Assembly (NCBI GenBank): GCA_029207755.1
Contig: JARCOQ010000006.1
Span: 22,232,890-22,296,889, forward strand
Direction: 5' to 3'
Length of the DNA stretch: 64,000 nucleotides
From: Chamaea fasciata
Lineage: Eukaryota; Chordata; Aves; Passeriformes; Sylviidae
Of the stretch, positions 1 through 13,698 are shown one piece after another. Positions within the stretch are counted from its first letter, which is position 1. The number at the start of each line of letters is the position of its first letter. A program made the position numbers and the translations under genes. The notes below the pieces were generated by a model. The model saw only the letters and a program-made list of their open reading frames with translations, made no database searches and was not told where the DNA came from.

Positions 1-245
1 CTGCCTTGCCTGATGATTGGACTAATGTAGCAAGGCAAGCACTCTGAGGCAACACAAAGCCTTGTATAGAAACCATTACTTTGGTTTGTTGTGGGAGCAA
101 AGCCCCACATACATGTCCTTTTCCAGCCACTTCCTGCTTTTTGGTGCTGCCACTTTCCCCTTCCCCCAGTATTTGTCCCTCCTTCTGTACATAAATTTAC
201 AATTAAGCACATCAGAGAACTATTATGCAATTTGCTCCCTGACAG

Positions 246-324
246 GAGAGCCAGGTGATCCCTGGTGAGCCTGAAGATGAGGCTGATCTCCAGTTTGAGG
301 ACCTAGAAAGAAAATTCTACATGG
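246..324 (+). CDS. Candidate upstream TBC1D1 exon (unproven)
   Basis: After a pyrimidine-rich acceptor ending in CCCTGACAG (AG at 244-245) a frame opens as ESQVIPGEPEDEADLQFEDL and runs 34 codons to a TAA at 348-350. It is rich in Glu and Asp and more GC-rich than the AT-rich DNA around it, as a coding exon would be. Ending it at 324 before GTGAAA would leave one base, G, in the phase that the next exon needs (G plus AT gives Asp before the YCELGD peptide). The donor is weak, and a stronger one, CCTG followed by GTGAGC, lies inside the segment at 264/265. I do not recognise the peptide. It may be a real or alternative exon, or a chance open stretch. Confidence 0.3.
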
Positions 325-3300
325 GTGAAATGATCTGTAGAGACTTCTAATACTTCACAGCTGGTAGCTGGAGGATGGAGTGTTGAATTATGTTAGTTCC
401 ATTGTAGCAAGCTGCTGTTCAAATTCTCCAGCCTCAACTCCTGCAGTTAGCTGCTTCCCCTGAACGGCTGTGATGCTGCGAGTGGTGTGGAGCACCAGGG
501 GGCAACGTTTCTCTCACTGGCACCTTCAGACACAGGGTCTCATCCTCAGAATTTCATTTTTGTTGTTTATTTGTGGGAATGTAATGAGTGTTGAATCTTG
601 CAAAGTAGAGAGATGGAAAAAGGGAAGCAGTGTCTCCTTTCAAAATGGATCACGCTTTGATCTGTTACAATACTGCATTTATTTTGAAAGAAGGTTTTTA
701 TTATTTTTTAAATAAAACTCTGTTTCTCCTACTCACTGTCCTAAACATTCTAAGTAATAAATGTGTTTCCTCAGTTACTAGATTTTTGCCTTTATACCTC
801 CCCACCCTACTTGTAGGCAGATGTTCCTGCTTCTGTAGCATCACTCAAGAGCCACATTTTTTTGGCTGTGCTAGTGCCTTCAGTTCTCTGTTCGCTGGTA
901 AAAAGGTGAAGAGAACAACAACTCAGTGATCATTTAAAACCAGATGAAGTATGGGCACACTCAAAGGCTCCAATTTTCAGCTGGATCAGTTTTCTAGTCC
1001 CATTCACAGTATTACACAAGCAATAGAGCAGGCAGCGACAGGTGTCTGGAAGGTGAGGGTGGGTGCCCTTACTCTGCTCAGCAGCAGGACCATCCCTGAA
1101 TCAGTGTAGACTGATAATGAAACTTCACCTTGCACTGCAGTGCAGCAAGATATTCATTTACATTTATTAAGCATCTACAAATCTCTGTGTAGTGAACAAT
1201 TTTCACTACAGTTTTCACATATTGACTGTTCAGAATTGGTCATAGTAGGAGAACTATTTTGCAGATTGCCAGAATCTCCCAGCGCAGTCAAGCCAATTGC
1301 TGGATTTAAGGGGGGTGTGAATAGTTTTTGAAGGAAATGGTAGGAAAGTAGTGGTGCTTGTTGAAGCTTTCTTGCTGAGGGAGGTGTGTTGGAAGTAGAC
1401 AACAAGATTTTTTGTTACAGCTATGTCAGTTTTAGGTTGGAGAATGGGTGATTTGTTTTAACGTGGGCAATGTATGATGAAGTTACCTGTTGAACAGTGA
1501 AAGAAGTTGAAATTCAGAGCAATGAGATGCTTGTATCACTTAGCAGTAGCCAACAAATTAATTCAGATTAAAAAATCAACTACATTTCATTTTAGAGCTT
1601 GAGTTGCAGAAAAAAATGGTTTAGAAAGCACAGGTGTCTCTGTACAGGAAAATGAACTTGATTCATTAACTAAAATAATTTGGTTTCAGCCTGTCAGATA
1701 GAGGTGGCAAACTTAAATCCTAAGTGCTGAAGAAAAGTTTGAATTTGAATAACTGTTATTCTTGAAACCAACTCAGTTAACACCTATCTAGCTGTTTATG
1801 TGCTTTGTGGTGTGGGCTATATTTCTTGATTATTTAAAAATAATTTTGCAGTAGCATCACAAATATTATAAACTGTTGCTTTAGCATTCTGTGCTTAGAG
1901 TGTTTATGGGGTGTAAATTATGAGTAATGTGTTTGCCAATAATGTTTTAGCAACACAGTAATTATTAATTAAAGCCAGTTGGTTATAACTGATTACTCAG
2001 TTCTGTTTCTTTCAGAGCAAATATGTGCTAAATCTTGTTTTGCAGCACAGAAGTTTGTCTACAACCAGTACGTACATGGTTAACGTTTGATGGCTTCTGT
2101 GCCCATTGAAATATCAGGGCATTCTTTTCTCAGGAACTGACAATATTAGCAAATGAGGTTAATTTGGAGGTAGTCAGTACTTTTTAAGAAGTCTTGGCTT
2201 TAAAAGAAAAGCAAAGTCCAAAGCATCCTTCAGAACTGATTTTAATCAACAGTGTTGAAATACACAATTTTTCAAGAGTTCCTCCTTCAGCCATTGCTTT
2301 AAGTTGTATGTCAGATTAGAAGAACTTGTTGCTTCTTGTGATTCTGCATCTGAAACTTTCTGATTACAGAAGGATCCTGGTCATTTTACTACATCTGGTT
2401 ATGATGTTAAATATTCCAGGCAGTTGTCTAAAATATTAGGACTATTATATCCTTGGTTATAGAAATTTTCGTTCCTCTTTATTTCTGTACCATGTGTGAA
2501 AGAAGGTGTTGCACTGCCTGAACGGAAGATCTGAAGAAAACTAAGGATGTTGTTGATGTCTTTCCTTTTGGCAATTGAATCTTAAATGACTGTGAAGTTC
2601 TCTTGTTTGCCAAGATGAATTTTGTAAGGTTTTAAAATGCAACAAAGAAAAACAATACAATCCAGTAAATAAAAGGCTTAATGGATTCTTCCATCCACAT
2701 TCTTATCGTATCTTGTCGACTTTTTAACCCCAGAGAGTGGATATCAGTGGTAAACACTACATGTAGAGAGCCACGTGTAAACAATTCCATAGTGAGGATG
2801 GTGGTAATGCATTATTATTGAGCCTCCTCCCTATGAGCCCTTCCTTTCTACTTGAAGCATTGGAGTTTCTAGTCAAAGATGAATCTTGTTGTCTTGGTTT
2901 TGATAGTTGAGGTTGGTTAGATGAAGTGCTTCTGAAAGAATGTTTTTTAAATTTAGGCTTTTAGGTTGTTTATCACTTAAAACTTGTTAAATACTAAGGT
3001 GGATTGATTAGGAAAACATTTGAGAAACTAATTTTTTCTTAGTGATTTACAAATGAAATATCCCTGTTCATATCATTTCTGATCAGATATTGTCTGTTTT
3101 AATCACTACTGAGGTCATTCACCATCTTTCCATGTACAGACTCTTTAGTGTGGTCCCTGGTAGTAATATATTATGGTACTTCATTCTTAATATTTTGTAG
3201 TTTGTTTTCTTGTGTCATCTTTCCACATAAGAGATTTGTGTAATGCATTTGTTGATCCTTTTGGAGTGTAGAGATACTCTGCATCTTAGGGTTGAAGCAC

Positions 3301-6300
3301 TGCCATGTGAAGCCAACACCTGAGTATAAACAAATTGATGAGCTGTACAAATTCCATCTCAGTCCATTGTTCCTACTGGCCTTGTCCTTTATTGGGTCTT
3401 ACAAGTAGTGGAAGCAGAAGAGGAGTGCTTTTGAGGTACATATGGATGTGCTAGAATATTTGGGCAACATTTCCATCTGGTTCATGAGCAGTGTCATCTG
3501 CAATTCAGTACCTTCAAGAAGTTCTCACAAGGCTAGGAAAGATGGTGGTTTTCCCAGTGAAGTGCAGTTTCTCAGGGAATCCTTGGGTTTGGCCCACAGA
3601 CTTGTAAAATTCCATTGTGCAGAATAGTTCTGAAGCATAGTCCAAGTATGAAGCTCAAATGGAAAATTACCATAAAATTACCATTGATCAAATATATTTA
3701 CAGTTGTTGAGTCAACTTGCCAAATCCTGAACCTTAGAGAACAGAAGTGCAATAGGCTTGTAGGAGTAGCATGTCTGGAGGCAGAATTTTATACGGAAGC
3801 AAAAGAAGCAAAATATTTGAAAGGAGTTAGGGTCAGGTCAAACGTGGACTAGGAGTCAACAAAAGCTGACTAAGTTGGCAGATGAACAGGGAAGCAATCT
3901 TTCAGTGTGTGCTGAAGCAGTCAGATCCTGTTTAAGTGCACCTACTAATCTCATAAAAGTTCTGAAGGCTGCCCATTGCTTGGAATTTAACACATGGCAG
4001 TTTGGTTCAGTGGAATGTGAGCTCCCAGTTACGTGCAGTTGAATCACTCTACTGTTTAGCTTTACTTTCCCTGCTGTCCCCCAGATCTCTGGTGCGTAAC
4101 AATGCAATACTCAGTTCCTTGTCACAGTATTTCTGCTCTTGTCTGTTCTGGATCTGGAAGCTGGGTGGCATGTCTATCTCTCACCTTGTGTTTTCTTGGA
4201 CATGGGTTAGTGCTGACTTTTCAAATGTCTGAGTTTCTTACTTTGCTTTGAGGGATTACCTTCACATTCCACCTTCCTCCCTCCTTTACCAGCCAAACAG
4301 CTGATGCAACTCTGCAGACTTCCAGCAGGCCACCTGAGCAGCTAAACAGGTTCTTCATAATGTAAATCTTGCCTCATGCCAGTGTGCAGACAGGAAGGAA
4401 GGCAGCTTTTGAATGTGTTGAACTTTATCAGAGTAGACTTTAGACTTTCTGTTAAATGTCCACAAGTGATAAGAAGCAAAAGAAAAAGTAGAAAAGGAGC
4501 TGCAGTTTGGAAGGCAAAATCAATCCTAGGATTCTTCACAGAAGCATTAGAGGTAGGGTTGATAATCATAATTGCTCAGCTTTTAGAATTTTGTAACCTT
4601 TTGGTTTTCTTTTATAGTCTTAAGCATTATTTCTTTTAATGAGTACTGATTTTATCAGATTAGTCAGCAACAGATGGGAAATTTTCAGCCTAAATGGAAG
4701 CAGGACCATGGTCTTCAATAATTAATGCTTTGCAGTAGTTCAGGTGTTGCCACTTTATGCTCACTGGAGAACGACGAGTAATGTCTCTGATCAACTTGTG
4801 AATTTGGTACTTGAAGACCAGTCCCTAAAATTTGTCCTGAGGAAGCAGGATGTGTACATTAAAGACAGGAAGATTCTGGATGTGGAATGTGTTCATTCTT
4901 GCTTTAGGAGTGCAGTGGGTTTAATCCATTTCCTTGTATGTGTTTTGCCAGATAGGAGTTTTTTGGGTTTAGGGCTTTTTAGCAAGTAGGCAGCCATAAA
5001 CTGTATCTGGACATAGTCTATTATTTTCTAACATATTAGTGCATATATGCATACATAAAATCAGAATATACATCTGACTCTAAAAGAGGTATATAAACCA
5101 CTGGGAGGATATGTAGAAGAGACTTGTTTCCCCCAGGATGTGCCTGGATTCCATATTGGATGCTATGAGAACGGAACGTGAATGTAAGATGTGAACAGAC
5201 CACAGACTGTGTGCAATAGATAAGGGGTGTCTTATCCGGATAACTTCTACTTTTTTGCATTGGTGTATGGTGACCACTTCTGTTGATTCCTCTTTCTTAT
5301 GGTCTCATTATTCTATGCAGCCTTAGAGGAAATTAAAAACTTCCCTTGAAGATTGTCTTTTTGTTTCTTAATTATTTTATTCAAGCAAATTAAGTGAATT
5401 TTACCAGCATTATCCTTAAGACCATTTCCCTCTAAATATTTCTTAATATGCACTAAGGAAAATTGGGATCAAAGCTACTATATTTAGAAATTCTACATAA
5501 AAATGTACATAATATTGTTGACAGTAAAGCATGTGCATCAAAACCAACAATTGCATCAAAACCAGCAATCAAATAAAAATAATTTTCCTTTCATGGTCAA
5601 TACAAACTGAAAATTATTGAGTGTGTGTATATCTTCTCTATGTGCTGACATTTACTTGTATCTCTTTCATAATTACAGATCTTAGCCCATTGATGTCTTT
5701 CTGTTTACCTGAAAAGAAAAAAGATTAATATTTCCCACTTTATTTTAAATCATATAAGACAGTCTCTTCATTGTATTGATACTTGCTGTATTTCTGAGTC
5801 CATCTGTCAGTTTTCATATCAGTGTCAGTTTTCCTGTTTTCTTTGCAAAAATGGTGATAGCCATTAAAGTGTCAAATATTTGACCTTTGCCTAATTCTCA
5901 TTCCCATGATGTTCATTGCTCTTTGAAATGCTGTAGATACCAGAAGTGTGGGTATCCACACCTATATCCAGAGTGCAAGGTTGTAAATGTTTAAATTATT
6001 CTGCTAGCTGAAAATGTTGCACTCATTTTTATATGTATATTTTAGCCCTAGACTTTCTGGTGGCAAGCAAATAAATGTTGTATAAGGAAATGGGTGGTAT
6101 TTGGAGCCACTGTACTTCTCTCTGACTCTTTGGGAGGAGAAGATTGACAGTGGCAAGACTTAGAAAAGCAGAAGTGAGCAGCTGTGAACATTTCCATTCT
6201 TAGTCATTGGAGCTCAGTTGTGTGACTGCCTTCGAACAAACAAGGAAAGAATAGCTGAGTATGAACTGCATGAGTCAAAGTGGAGTGACAGTCTGGGCAG

Positions 6301-7581
6301 AACTTAAAGGGGGGGGAAAACCTTCCTTTTTTGTTAAATTTGAAGAGATGAGAAGAAGTGTGTGTTTAATCTTTACCACCATGCTGGACAATGATAAAGT
6401 GGACCACTGAGCTGCAATCAGAATAATTGCTTCAGGAATGCTCCTTCTGCAGGGGCTGTTTGAAATAGCACACACAGATGGACTTGTCCTTGGCTGGCGA
6501 GTCTGTGAGTGGGTTTTGTTGCACTAACTTTAAAGCACTGTCCTGCATGTATTGCTCAGGGAGCCATTTCATAGCCATCCTGGTTGGGTGAAGAAGTGCT
6601 GTTTGATGGCCTTCCATTTGAGATTTGGTAGGAAGAGATTGCTTGTTTTGACCATTCATTTTAAAGTTGGTGAATTGAGTAATTTTTCTTCTAGATACAG
6701 GTTTTGTCAAATACTACTGAGCCTCCAGAGAAGCTGTATAAAACAATAAAATTAAGTGACACTACAGCAGGTATTAAGAAAACAAAGTATAACAGCTTGT
6801 GCTTCTTACATTGATTACTTGATTTTAAACAATGTTATATATATATCCTTTCCCTAAAAATAAATTATTTTTCAATTTGCCTGAGATTTATTTAATGTTC
6901 ATTTCTTTTCGTAACGTTTTCAGTCTTAGAATTACCTTGCATGCTTGACAAAATGATATATTTTGTGGTAGGCCAGCTGAAGCCAAAAGAAAAAGTGCAG
7001 AAGGTTATGATACAGTTAAAAATGAGAAGTAAAATGTCTTAAGGGCCTGTCTCTTTTACTGCCTATTTACTTTAAGAACTGGTAATCATCCCATTGCATG
7101 GCCTTAGGTGGTGGTGTATTTGTGCAGCTAAGGGCGTGTGTTTCCTTTGTTAAACATGCTTTAGAGATTATTCTTCAAATTATGTGGGTGCTGTATTTGA
7201 TTTTATCTGCTATTTGAGTCATGCCACGTTTCAGCTGTAGGTTATGTTTTTGTAATTTCTCAAACTTGCCTTTCCCTTTCAGTTCTCTGCGTGCAAATTG
7301 TAATTAGCAAGACGTGGTCTTGGTGTGTGGTACAACATTTTTACCAGGTTATAGAAAAAAATTATTCTGAAGCAGCTTTTAAGTGCTTGAAACTGTCATT
7401 TGGGAAACCTTGCTTGGCATTGCTACCTCTTATCAATCTATCTATCTATCTATCTATCTATGGATACATGAGTTAGTGTGTAGATGTGTGTATCTATATA
7501 TATGTTCAATCTTTCAAATTGTGTCCATTCACCTGTCACTATGACATCCAAGTAGTTAACAACAGCCTCTCTTTTTTAAAG
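325..7581 (+). other. TBC1D1 intron (or upstream flank) before the first certain exon
   Basis: This is AT-rich DNA with no coding frame that I can support. It ends in a good acceptor, a pyrimidine stretch followed by TTTTTTAAAG, just before the exon at 7582. It contains an 18-bp tandem duplication at 5535-5570 (two copies of GCATCAAAACC followed by A/G-CAAT-type sequence) and a short TCTA microsatellite at 7437-7461. No CR1 or LTR was recognised here. If the candidate exon at 246 is not real, the same intron extends to position 1. Confidence 0.75.
7437..7461. repeat. (TCTA)6 microsatellite
   Basis: Six perfect TCTA units lie in the TBC1D1 intron, about 120 bp upstream of the exon at 7582. 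Tetranucleotide runs of this length are often polymorphic. No function is inferred. Confidence 0.9.
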
Positions 7582-7767
7582 ATTACTGTGAACTGGGAGA
7601 TCTTCCACCCAGATCCCCATTGGAGCCAGTGTGTGAAGATGGTCCCTTTGGGCCAGTGAAAGAAGAAAGGAAACGGACACCCCATGAGCTTCGTGAACTG
7701 TGGAAGAAAGCCATCATTCAGCAGATACTGCTCCTCAGAATGGAGAAAGAAAACCAGAAGTTACAAG
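7582..7767 (+). CDS. TBC1D1: TBC1D1 exon a: linker and basic helix before the TBC domain
   Basis: This 186-bp exon begins with two bases completing an Asp or similar codon, then YCELGDLPPRSPLEPVCEDG, and ends with the helical peptide ELWKKAIIQQILLLRMEKEN, leaving one base (G). The acceptor is TTTTTTAAAG and the donor is CAAG followed by GTTTGT. The ELWKKAI...LLLRMEKENQKLQ segment corresponds to the conserved amphipathic basic helix that precedes the RabGAP domain; in the TBC1D1/TBC1D4 family this region has been described as calmodulin-binding. The acidic, proline-rich start is the end of the regulatory linker. Downstream exons continue the frame exactly. Confidence 0.96.
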
Positions 7768-10700
7768 GTTTGTGAAGTTCTTGAGTACTATACCCTATTG
7801 CAATACAAATTCACCTTTTTGTTTTCTGTGGCCTTTGTGGTGGACTGCACCAAGCCTTAATGAAACATTCTAGTAACACAGTGGTAAGTCAGATTAGTAA
7901 CATCTCCCTCAGCACTCATTAGTGTAGGTGACAACAGATGATCATTTTTTTTATTACTTCACCTTATTATTTGTTTACTTGATCTGAAGAGACACTCTCT
8001 TTACCATGGCTGGGGTTTTTTAGGCTGGTTTTAGAAGCTCTCACAAGGAATTCAGCATGATCAGTATAATGAACTGAATTCTTTTCTACATTCACATCCA
8101 CAGGTCCTTGTCTAAGTATTAGTCATTTCAACGTTGTGTTTAGCCGGTCTTGAGGCTCAAAGGAAGTTCTTAAAGAGGTTGTTGTGGGCTTGAAACTATG
8201 GGTTCCTGCAGTAGTACCCACACTGTGCAGGCAAGGTTTCTGTAGAGTGGTAGCGACTTAGTTCAGTCCAAAGGGTGAGGAGAAGGAACTTGAGAAACTG
8301 TAATTTGCAGTTGTTCTTAATCACAGTTTTTCTGTGAATGACTTAGCTGTAACAAATCCATTTTGGTGGCAAGTTTTACACATAAAGAACAGCTGTATGC
8401 AGAACCGCAAGTGGTTGCCTTTGAGAGCTGCTCCTCTGATAATATGAATGATGACAACAGAAATTTTTATCTGGGTGATTTTAGATGTTCAGAAAGGGAG
8501 TGGGCACCTGAACCCTCAAAAGGGGAGGTACCTAGCATGAAAATGACAATATTTATTTTTCTTTTCTAAACTTGAGGAAGGATTGACTTCCAAGAAGTGT
8601 GCAGAGAGAGGACCAGCTGTATGAAAAGTTCAGTACACCAAACATGAAATCCTTCTTTAAATTCAGGCTAAGCCACATGGCTGCAAAGACAAAACACCTC
8701 TTAGATATTGGATATGGCCTGCCAAAGCGCTTAACCCACCTGTAGGCTGTTTATTCCCAGCAGTGTAGCTCTCCTATTTCAACCCTATCTGAAATACACC
8801 TGACACCCAAGTTTCCTAAGAACCCCAGAGATGACAAGCATGTTCCCAGCAATGTATTAGCTAATCCAGTAAAATAAAATATGGCAATGGATACCAGATA
8901 TACAGTGTCCTTAGCCAGAGGCTGAGACCATCTGGAGAAGAGGTACTTAGAGAAATGATTTATACAATCTCTTCAAGCTTAGAACAGTGCTGTTTTAAAT
9001 GAGCTTCTGTAACTTTTTTATGGCACTTAGAAATAAATTTTTTCTGTTTTGTGTATTTATACTCCTGATTTTTTTTTTTTATTTCTCTTGTATTTAAATT
9101 ATCTGAATCTACAGCCTGAAGTCAAATTTTTCGCAGGTGCAGGTCATTAATATCCATGCACATTTTCGCAAGTTTAACTATGCTCCAATTCTGTCTGCCC
9201 CAAAAAAAAAATTGCAAAACCGTCACACATACGTTAAGATGAGCATGTCTAGAAAGCTAGTTAGTGAATGAATGAGGTGACTGTTGGCAGAATTGAAGGC
9301 CCAGCTGTGCTGTGCTATGTATGCCCTGTGGGATGAGGAAGTTGTCCTAGGTAGCTGCTGCATGAAGAGCTCAGATGGTGAGACAATACTGGAAAACAGC
9401 AGATGACTGTGCTGCAGTGAGCACAGCATCTTTACTAGTAGTGCTTATGTGTGATATTGGGAATTGGGCAGTGTCAGGATTTAAATAAGCTTGTTGATAA
9501 AGGCACAGTCTCACCTCAGTCCTTACACATCACATTTTTGCACATAGCATAAGAAGACTGAATAAAGCATAAAAGTCTGAAAAGTTGCCAAGTACCAGAA
9601 AGCATTTGTTTGTAGAAGAGGAAACATTAAAAGATTTCTCCCAAGTTTGTTTTCCTATAAGCTGACATTTAAATGGCCTTTTTTTAGTTAGATTCATACA
9701 ATACCATCTGTGTTTTAAGGTTTTTAATATTCTGATTTATGAATGTGTTGGTTTTGACCTGACAAAAATGTGGAGAAGTTGACAAATAGTTTAGATAGAC
9801 TGAATTACTTTCAGTGTGAACACACAGCTATAATAAAACTATGAGTGCATGTATTTCATGTATCTGTAGTAATCACTGAATTAAAAATGAAACATTCTGA
9901 GGTCCAAATCTTGCAAACACTTAGGTAACCTCACAACTCAGATGAATAAACTCATTGAATAAAGTCATTCACGTGTGAAAGCAGCTAGAGGTTGTGGAGG
10001 TGCACTTCCCAGATATAAACAGTTCTTACCAGTTTTTAAAATCTAGAAGCTTGTGTAGTGAGTGGGAGTACAGGGCAAGATAACCCTTTTTGACTGTCAG
10101 AATTCAATAATCTAAGAAACCTTAATTGCAGATACATATCTCAGAACAAGCTGAGTTTAGTGTGTCATTATGCAATGTAAATGTCAGGCAATGTTTAACT
10201 GTTTATTAAATTTATATAAAGGAGTTGAAAATACAAATAATGGAGAGTTAAATTATCAAAAGATAATATAATAACATTTTAACATAGATTGTCTCAAGAC
10301 TGAAATGGACAGGAGTGATTCTATGAGTTCACACTGTGAAATCCTCAAAAGTAGCAGCAGGCTTGTGATATATGGCAAAATGTCCTCAAAATAAGAGTAT
10401 CTTATAACATTACAGTAATGCATCATCATAACAAAGAAGTACTATACATATATTGGGGAAAATTAATTAAAAAAACATGGTCACTTCATGATACACTATT
10501 TCATAAACATAGTTTCAAATCATGTTATTTGTAGGAGAATTGCCTTTTAATTTTTGTTTAATACTATAGAACCTTTCCAGACTTTTATGTATTTTGAACT
10601 TTTGTTCTGCTCATTTTTTGCAAGTAGAGAGCTGTTCTTGTCCTGCAACTAGGCGCATTGAGTACTCAGCCACATTACAGCCTAGTTAAAAAACTAAAAC

Positions 10701-11541
10701 CTATTTTGTTAATTTCTCCATAAATTTCCCACTGTTTGTTGCTCCTTAGTGCTGTCTTTGTAGCTTCATCTTGGTTTCCTTATAGCATTCTCTTTCTTCA
10801 CTTCATCCTTTTAGGAATAGATGACTGACATATCTGTATCTCATATGAACTACTATTTTTCTCCTCTTCTATTTTTTCAGTCTTATTACCTGCACAAATT
10901 CATCCACTGTCACAAAACATGTTTTATTATTTAGTTTACATGATTAACATTAATAAATCTTGTTTTCCAGGCACATTATAGTACTAAAATGCCCCACAGG
11001 AAAAAAAACTTAATAGCTTTACCAAGACTCCTTTGGAAATTCTTGCTCTACTTCTAAACTTTGGAATTACGCTCAGCTGCAGAATCATTTTCATTTCTGC
11101 CATGGTTTTTTGATGCTTTGCCAGCTATTCTTTTTACTTTGTCATTACTATTATGGGCCTGTATGCATAACAAATAGATGACTAAATTGGGTTTGTGTTT
11201 TTATTTGCTGAAAATCTTCTGCACTGAAGAGCTGGGAAAATTAAAATTCCTGTTATTAAAATCTTACGCTTATTTCATTAGTCATTGTCTCTCATGTTTC
11301 TTCATGAATGAAGCAATCATCTTTTGATTAGGAGTAGGGAGTTCAATTTAACTGGCCAAACACAGTTAATATTGCATATAATATCTTTAAAAAACCAAAC
11401 AAACTGATTCAACCCCAGAATCATGAAATTTTACATATGAAATGTTTCAGGTGGATAGGACGAGAGAGTTGTAAGTTAAATTAATCCCTTTTACAAATAG
11501 TAAACAATATTAACTGCTACATTCATTATATCACTTTTTAG
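7768..11541 (+). other. TBC1D1 intron a-b
   Basis: This 3.8-kb AT-rich intron starts with GTTTGT and ends with CACTTTTTAG. It has poly-T and poly-A runs (for example near 9070 and 9203) but no recognisable transposon, RNA gene or supported open frame. Confidence 0.9.
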
Positions 11542-11703
11542 CATCTGAAAACAACTTGCAGAACAGACGCCTGAAACTTGACTATGAAGAAATCACACCA
11601 TGCTTAAAAGATGTAACTTTGATTTGGGAAAAAATGTTGAGTACACCTGGAAGGTCAAAGATTAAATTTGATGTAGAAAAAATACACTCTGCTGTTGGAC
11701 AAG
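11542..11703 (+). CDS. TBC1D1: TBC1D1 exon b: pre-TBC helical segment
   Basis: This 162-bp exon encodes A/SENNLQNRRLKLDYEEITP, then CLKDVTLIWEKMLSTPGRSK and IKFDVEKIHSAVGQ, ending with one base of a Gly codon. The acceptor is CACTTTTTAG and the donor is CAAG followed by GTAAAC. The peptide links the basic helix to the TBC domain and is almost the mammalian TBC1D1 sequence as I recall it; the STPGRSKIKF stretch separates it from TBC1D4. Both split codons agree with the neighbouring exons, so this exon is constitutive for an intact GAP domain in the frame seen. Confidence 0.96.
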
Positions 11704-13539
11704 GTAAACAGTTTGTTTTTTGAGTTGTTGAAATGCATGTAAATTGTATCTGAAAAGGAAAAGTGTGGCCACTTAACCACTCCTTATAACCATATTGTCT
11801 CTAGTGCTGTTCCTCAGGCTGCTGACAAAACAAGTAACAACTTTTTACCATCATGCTTATGCAAATGCAAGTACCAGTCCCTTTCAGTGGTAGCTGCAGT
11901 TGTATCACTGGAGCTACAGCATACATTTTTAAATAACATCTGCCCTTTCCAGGAGAGTTGTATGCTACCTCAATGTATTACAATTTTTGCAATCTAATTT
12001 TATAAATTAAGAAGTTACAATTAAAGAAAAAATATCCTGGATAATGCCAATAAATGACTGTGTGAATAACTGAAGAAGCCCTCTGCACTGTTTTCTGGAA
12101 ATTCTCTCTTCCAGCCTGTGTACTATGTCTGTCCACAAACAGTAGACACGGGTATCTTTGCACAACTGCCTTTTCTCTGAGTTCAAAAACACTTTGTCCC
12201 TGCAAACACCACTTACAGTCTTCCTCACAACTGCAGGACTGAGCAACCATCCCTATCTCCACTGCAGCAAAAGGAGTATAACCTAAGAATGTTTTTTAAA
12301 TAGTCTAAGAAATTGGGCTGTTTATTACTCAATGTTACATTTGCCATGGTTGGACCCAAAGGCCTTAGGCTGAGCGCTATATGGACCAATGGTGAAGATG
12401 GCTACTCCAGGAAGCTTTTTGTTGTTCTTTAAAGAGCTTTCCAACATGCAAAGGAAGTATGAAGATTTAACCACTGTCGGAAGTTTAATATTTTAAATAT
12501 TGCACCTGACTATGTGCAATTATCCAAGCAAGTTAAACCAATTTGCCCATTTAAAATGACTAAGTCTAGATTTCTATCAATATCCAATCCCAATATGTTT
12601 TGTTATCTTTCCATGTAACTTGCATGCTTGACTGAGTCTTGATTTCTCCTATTGTTATTGTCCTCCATATATTACACATATACCAAAAGAAAAAGACAGT
12701 CCTAAAAACTTCAAGCTTTAAGTTACTTCAAACTGTAGTATCTGGTTCCAGTGCATTATGGATTAGACAGAAGACTTCCCCAAATGAAAATGCATTGATT
12801 TCTTGTGTAAATGATTTAATAGTGAGTGATAGTCTTGTGCTCAATTAATTTTACTCTCAGAGCTTTACATACAGTTTAAAAATGAAGGCTATCATTACTT
12901 ATATGAAATAGTTACGTAGCATCTGCCCTTTTTAAAGAGAAACAAATTAAAACTTTAAAACTTTTTTATGTGTACCAGTCATTAAGCAAGCAGATAGCAA
13001 AACTTGATATACAGTACTTGCTGTCTGATTATCTGCCTTGTGTTGTAGTCTCTAGGTAACATCTCATTTGTATCTATTTACATTTTTGGTATGTGTGCAT
13101 CCCACCTTCCTAAAAGGTACTCATAACATCAGAGTCCCTGCTAGATTAGTGAAAAGTGTGAATTAGTTCTATTGCAGTGCTTTATTGTGCATTTTACATG
13201 GAAAAAAGGGAGATAAGTATGTAATTTTTCAGAGACAAGTATTGCAATTCTTGATGCCTCTTCCAGTGCTTCTGAGACTGGATGTAAGTATTAACCTTAG
13301 ACAGTTCATAGGATTTCTTTCTGCTTTAAATCACTAATGTTAAGGTGCTGATGTGTTTTATTGGTTGAGGAAGTAAAAGCACTGTAGTTTCATCTACTTC
13401 TATGGTCCATTAGAGTTAGCCAATTGGGATCTGCCTGCCTGTGTAGCAGATAGGCATCTTCAGTTCCTCAATCCTGTTAGCTCAACTATGGCAGAACCCT
13501 CAGCAGGAGGTTACTGGTTTAATTGCTTTCTCTGCTCAG
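11704..13539 (+). other. TBC1D1 intron b-c
   Basis: The 1.8-kb intron begins GTAAAC and ends TTTCTCTGCTCAG. It contains no recognised repeat or gene. The frame of the following exon stays open backwards into the intron to an ATG at 13,488, which is likely chance. Confidence 0.9.
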
Positions 13540-13698
13540 GCGTACCACGTCACCACCGTGGGGAGATCTGGAAGTTTCTAGCTGAGCAATACCATCTTAA
13601 ACATCAGTTTCCAAGTAAACAACAACCAAAGGACACACCTTATAAAGAGCTCCTAAAACAACTAACTTCCCAACAGCATGCAATTCTTATTGACCTAG
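13540..13698 (+). CDS. TBC1D1: TBC1D1 exon c: start of the TBC (RabGAP) domain
   Basis: The 159-bp exon encodes [20 protein letters not shown] followed by [20 protein letters not shown] and [14 protein letters not shown]. It opens the TBC domain: GVPxxxRGEIWxFL is the first TBC helix, and ILIDLG leads into the arginine-finger motif, which is completed by the next exon. The acceptor is TCTGCTCAG and the donor is CCTAG followed by GTAAGT, an excellent site. One base of the glycine codon stays in this exon. The frame happens to remain open into the intron to a stop at 13,809-13,811, so intron retention would give a product that loses the catalytic residues. Confidence 0.97.
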
